Source of the DNA: Candidatus Melainabacteria bacterium
GTDB taxonomy: Bacteria; Cyanobacteriota; Vampirovibrionia; Vampirovibrionales; JAJTHC01
Direction: 5' to 3'
DNA: 7,523 nt
Assembly (NCBI GenBank): GCA_026389055.1
Contig: JAPLIO010000011.1
Span: forward strand, 1 to 7,523
In this document: positions 5,011 through 7,523 of the stretch, piece by piece
Layout of the letters: each line of letters opens with the position of its first letter
How positions within the stretch are numbered: position 1 is the stretch's first letter
Notes under the pieces: generated by a model
Databases searched by the model: none
What the model was told of the DNA's origin: nothing
What the model saw: the letters and a program-made list of their open reading frames with translations, nothing else
Program-made: the position numbers and the translations under genes

Positions 5011-5697
5011 ATGCCTAATCCAACCTTCCAACCCACCATCGGGTACGCCACAATCCACCAAACATCACTCAAAAACCGCCTTGCTACCGATAATTTTTCG
5101 GTAGAAGCGGATATGTTGGGCGTGTTTGAAGACCAAACCGCCCTACCCACCGTGCTTTTCGGGTTAGAAACAGAGTTGCCCGAAAGCCTAACCCCCCTCA
5201 TGCAAAACGTGGAACTCAAAGCCCGCTACCAACGCCAACGGCTAGATGCTACGCTAAACGCCTTAAAAACCGCCTGCCACTTCATTGCAGCAGCCCTCCC
5301 CTTGGTGCCTGAAACGCAAGTGCCCTATAGTCATCAAGTGCTAGCAGGCTTAAAAAACAGGCTAAACCAAGTAGAAGCTCTCAGCCAGCAAACCAACAAT
5401 CAACTGGCGAAAACCGTGGGCATTCAATCCGCTATTAAACTAGTTTTTCACGTTCAACAATTACTTCAATCCGCAAGAAGCACTGTGCAGGGGGCTTTCG
5501 CTTTGATGAAACGCCCTACGACAGCTCATCAAACTACGTTGAACCAACTCAAGGGAATCGGGTTATTGGTGCCTTATTTAAGCAGGCTACCCCATGCACA
5601 AGCTAGCTTAGAAGCAGGCGTGTGGGTGGAAGTGTTTAAAAGCGTCCGCCAACGGCACCAACAAACCATTACGCAACAAAAAACGACTGCTATCTAA
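5011..5697 (+). CDS. Unrecognised helical protein, 228 aa
   Basis: I do not recognise a family. Residues 1-60 are mixed (FQPTIGYATIHQTSLKNRL, then an acidic VEADMLGVFEDQ stretch). From about 62 to the end the protein looks almost wholly alpha-helical, with heptad-like Leu/Val/Ala spacing and many Gln (LKNRLNQVEALSQQTNNQLA, 114-133; VFHVQQLLQSARSTVQGAFALM, 145-166), ending in a basic, Gln-rich tail. There is no signal peptide or membrane helix and one Cys. It is probably a cytoplasmic coiled-coil or helical-bundle protein. ATG 5011 is the first start after an in-frame stop (4975-4977); no clear Shine-Dalgarno precedes it. The gene is divergent from hicAB and its stop overlaps the stop of the convergent phosphatase gene by 4 bp. 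Codon usage looks like the neighbours, which supports a real gene. Confidence 0.75.
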   Translation: MPNPTFQPTIGYATIHQTSLKNRLATDNFSVEADMLGVFEDQTALPTVLFGLETELPESLTPLMQNVELKARYQRQRLDATLNALKTACHFIAAALPLVPETQVPYSHQVLAGLKNRLNQVEALSQQTNNQLAKTVGIQSAIKLVFHVQQLLQSARSTVQGAFALMKRPTTAHQTTLNQLKGIGLLVPYLSRLPHAQASLEAGVWVEVFKSVRQRHQQTITQQKTTAI

Positions 5698-7262
5698 GCG
5701 ACGGTTGAAAGCGGTTGGGGCGGGTTAGCTAAAGCTGGCACGAACAATCGGCTAAACTGTTCATTTGCAGAGGCACCAAGCTTACAAGCTCCTTGATCTA
5801 ACAAATAAAAAACGGGGCTACCTTCCAATAAACTTGCCTTCACCACAGGGGCTTTACCATAGTCATGCCCAAAGGCAATGTTTTTAACGGCGTTAGCGTT
5901 GTAGAATGGGAAGCCCTCATCTTGAGGCAAGGCAATTTTAACAAAATCTCGTCTAGCATCACCATACCAAATATCAGAATAAAACCACTTTAATTGGTCT
6001 TTAATACTTTGGTTATCGCCTTTTAACCATTTATCAGCCACGCAGGCTTTAAACTGTTTATTCAACGTGTCAACGGCTTCTTTATAAGCCTGTTTATCGC
6101 CACTTTCAAGCTGATTAAACACGTTATCTCGCAACCTATCATCAGCAATATAAGCCGCTAAAATTTGATGCACTTTTTCAGGCTTAAACGCCTGATGCAA
6201 CGAAAGTGTTTCCGTTTGCTCATCATAGTGCAGTAATTCTAACTGTTTGAAGTGGTTTTCATACAGGGTTTTTAACTGGTTCAAATCTACGGCTTTATTC
6301 GGGATGTTGGCGTTGGCTAATTTAAATGCCCGCAAAGCTGACTCTGTTTGTCCGTCTCCTTGTATTTCGATCTGGATATTAGGGTAATAGAAAGCTCGTT
6401 GATAAGTTTCAATAGCCGCTAAATCATGGTTTGAAAAAACGCGGCTTTTAATTTTATCCTTGCAGTGGTCTAACAATAGCAGGGTTAAAATATCGTTTTG
6501 TCCACGGTCTCCCACAATATCGCCTATGAGGTGAATACCTCGTCCATCATCCACCACCTCTATTTGGCTGAGTGCTGTTTTAAACTGATGTACCAACCCA
6601 TTGATTGTTTCTAAATTGGCGTTGGACGCATAAGCCGTTTCTAGTTCTTGATGAATGCTAATAAACTTTTGGGCGGTGGCTTCTGGCATCTGAATCATTT
6701 CCGCCATGGCTAAGTGTTGTAGGGCTTTTTCCCATGCTCCGTGTAAATCCCCTAAGTAAATGTTATCAGCCGTTTTTAGTTGGTCTACCGCTTGCAGATA
6801 CCCCACGGCAGGCGGGGTGGGGTTTCGGCTAAAGAAATTAGAGAGAGATTCCCAAAGGCTGGTTTTGGCTTTTACTTCTACCGCCTTTGAAGGGGTTAGC
6901 AGATTGATTTGGTAGGGTAAAAAATCGGTAGCTTCGGCAAATACACGGTGCATTGCTTGTAAAGTGGTTTGGTTTTTACTGGTAACTTTTGAGGCTTCGG
7001 CTGGCTTTTTAAGGTGATTGATTAACGCCACTGTGCCAAAAGTAACCACTGTTAAGCCACCGATGCCTAGTAGTGTGGCTAGCCAAGGAAACGGCTTGTT
7101 TTTGTTGTTGGTAGGGTGGGTTGATGCAGTAGGTGTTGGTGGCGTTGGGTTGTTTATGGGGGTAACATCATTAGTAGGGTTATTATTATTACCCTTGGTA
7201 CTGGCTGGCAAGCCGTAGGGTAAGGGTAACGGTTGGTAGGGTTGATTGATGGGGTATGCCAT
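5694..7262 (-). CDS. Membrane-anchored PPP-type metallophosphatase-like protein
   Basis: A 522-aa protein in three parts. Residues 1-58 are a low-complexity Pro/Asn/Thr-rich tail. Residues about 59-82 (WLATLLGIGGLTVVTFGTVALI) form one membrane helix. The rest carries the calcineurin-like metallophosphatase motifs in order: YLGDLHG (169-175, GDxHG), IGDIVGDRG (246-254, GDxxDRG with one extra residue), SNHDL (277-281, for GNHE), LSLHQAF (353-359, for the 'VHGG' metal His) and AFGHDYG (463-469, for 'GHT'). A helical insert of about 70 residues (188-240) separates the first two motifs, and another of about 100 (361-460) precedes the last. All metal ligands seem present, so a phosphoesterase is likely; the substrate (phosphoprotein, nucleotide or other) is unknown. 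ATG 7262 has no strong Shine-Dalgarno. It is convergent with the 228-aa gene. Confidence 0.82.
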   Translation of the reverse strand: MAYPINQPYQPLPLPYGLPASTKGNNNNPTNDVTPINNPTPPTPTASTHPTNNKNKPFPWLATLLGIGGLTVVTFGTVALINHLKKPAEASKVTSKNQTTLQAMHRVFAEATDFLPYQINLLTPSKAVEVKAKTSLWESLSNFFSRNPTPPAVGYLQAVDQLKTADNIYLGDLHGAWEKALQHLAMAEMIQMPEATAQKFISIHQELETAYASNANLETINGLVHQFKTALSQIEVVDDGRGIHLIGDIVGDRGQNDILTLLLLDHCKDKIKSRVFSNHDLAAIETYQRAFYYPNIQIEIQGDGQTESALRAFKLANANIPNKAVDLNQLKTLYENHFKQLELLHYDEQTETLSLHQAFKPEKVHQILAAYIADDRLRDNVFNQLESGDKQAYKEAVDTLNKQFKACVADKWLKGDNQSIKDQLKWFYSDIWYGDARRDFVKIALPQDEGFPFYNANAVKNIAFGHDYGKAPVVKASLLEGSPVFYLLDQGACKLGASANEQFSRLFVPALANPPQPLSTVA

Positions 7263-7298
7263 GGGTTTATTATCTTGCTTTGATTTGATTAAACTACA

Positions 7299-7335
7299 GT
7301 AGCATTAAACCCGAGGCGTGCTAAAAAAATGCTAC
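7299..7335. repeat. Inverted repeat upstream of the phosphatase gene
   Basis: GTAGCATT (7299-7306) is repeated in inverse at 7328-7335 with 21 bp between. It lies 37-73 bp upstream of the minus-strand start at 7262, a position suited to an operator or a leader hairpin. A weak minus-strand promoter (TTGAAT near 7352-7357, then TAGCAT about 18 bp on) would overlap it. Function is inferred only. Confidence 0.4.
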
Positions 7336-7414
7336 ATCCGCCTGTTAAACCAATTCAAAGATTGAATAGCGTGTTCTTTCATCGATTGTCGTTCCTGGCT
7401 TTAGCTGGCTGGTT

Positions 7415-7467
7415 TGTCAGGAGGTGCCTGTTTGGGCACCCCCCGACACGCTTTTTAATTTTTTTGG
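7415..7467 (+). terminator. Plus-strand intrinsic-terminator-like hairpin
   Basis: TGTCAGGAGGTGCC (7415-7428) pairs with GGCACCCCCCGACA (7435-7448) with two A-C mismatches and a 6-nt loop. After CG, a C and TTTTTAATTTTTTT (7452-7465) follow, so the T-rich tract starts 3 nt beyond the stem. This has the shape of a rho-independent terminator for plus-strand transcription. No plus-strand gene upstream leads to it in the window: the nearest is the 228-aa gene ending at 5697, with a minus-strand gene between. It may end a small RNA starting around 7263-7400, or act as an attenuator in the leader of a plus-strand gene beyond the edge. On the minus strand no T-run follows. Confidence 0.6.
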
Positions 7468-7475
7468 ACAAATTC

Positions 7476-7489
7476 AGGGGCAAGCCCCT
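7476..7489. repeat. Perfect AGGGGC-AA-GCCCCT palindrome
   Basis: AGGGGC (7476-7481) and GCCCCT (7484-7489) with two central bases. Stem sequence and the TTCA just before it match the hairpin at 459-475 (TTCAAGGGGC...GCCCCTT), suggesting copies of one dispersed palindromic unit. The bases that follow up to the edge are C-rich and hold no gene I can support. Confidence 0.5.
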
Positions 7490-7523
7490 CGGAAAGACCG
7501 CCCTAAACGCCACCCCCCTATAC

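Noticed and set aside
7353..7403. Sixteen-codon minus-strand frame (MKEHAIQSLNWFNRRM) upstream of the phosphatase gene as a leader peptide
   Set aside because: It has no run of regulatory codons and no ribosome site, and the terminator-like hairpin lies upstream of it on this strand, so nothing supports an attenuator role.
7330..7523. Plus-strand frame open from ATG 7330 to the right edge
   Set aside because: It runs through the terminator-like hairpin and its T-rich tract and through the GGGGC palindrome. GAGG is 13 nt away, and the product has no recognisable pattern. A real gene continuing past the edge cannot be fully excluded.

Overview
The window is a compact bacterial chromosome segment with short spacers and genes on both strands. 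Two flagellar rod/hook proteins imply a motile bacterium. The mix of a divergent flagellar pair, a canonical glutamine-dependent carA and a membrane-anchored phosphatase with a Pro/Asn-rich tail would fit a non-photosynthetic relative of cyanobacteria (Vampirovibrionia/Melainabacteria). That is only a guess from overall look; no marker here fixes the taxonomy.

Left part (1-2114, all on the minus strand): two FlgF/FlgG-family proteins (2114-1371, then 1272-559) are followed by the N-terminal 138 codons of a small two-helix membrane protein resembling the YcxB family, which runs off the left edge. The spacers hold foldback DNA: a 64-bp GTAGGGG...CCCCTAC palindrome between the flagellar genes, and a cluster of perfect hairpins after the second one.

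Middle part (2115-4221): a 215-bp element with 19-bp terminal inverted repeats looks like a MITE. It carries two pairs of back-to-back mini-hairpins and sits just upstream of the carA promoter. carA (carbamoyl-phosphate synthase small subunit; catalytic Cys270/His358/Glu360) is followed immediately by a VOC-superfamily protein, probably in one transcript. carB is not in the window.

Right part (4222-7523): a HicA/HicB-type toxin-antitoxin pair on the minus strand is driven by a near-consensus promoter. Its -35 box abuts a perfect 33-bp palindrome made of two identical 12-bp palindromes, the likely autoregulatory operator of the ribbon-helix-helix antitoxin. Then come an unrecognised helical 228-aa protein (plus) and a convergent 522-aa protein (minus) whose 3' ends overlap by 4 bp. 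The 522-aa protein has a disordered Pro/Asn/Thr-rich N-terminus, one membrane helix and a complete but unusual set of PPP-type metallophosphatase motifs. The right edge holds a strong plus-strand terminator-like hairpin with no gene feeding into it inside the window.

No tRNA, rRNA, CRISPR array or transposase gene was seen. The most notable content is the density of foldback elements in the spacers, the hicAB operator, and the membrane-tethered phosphatase with its convergent partner.
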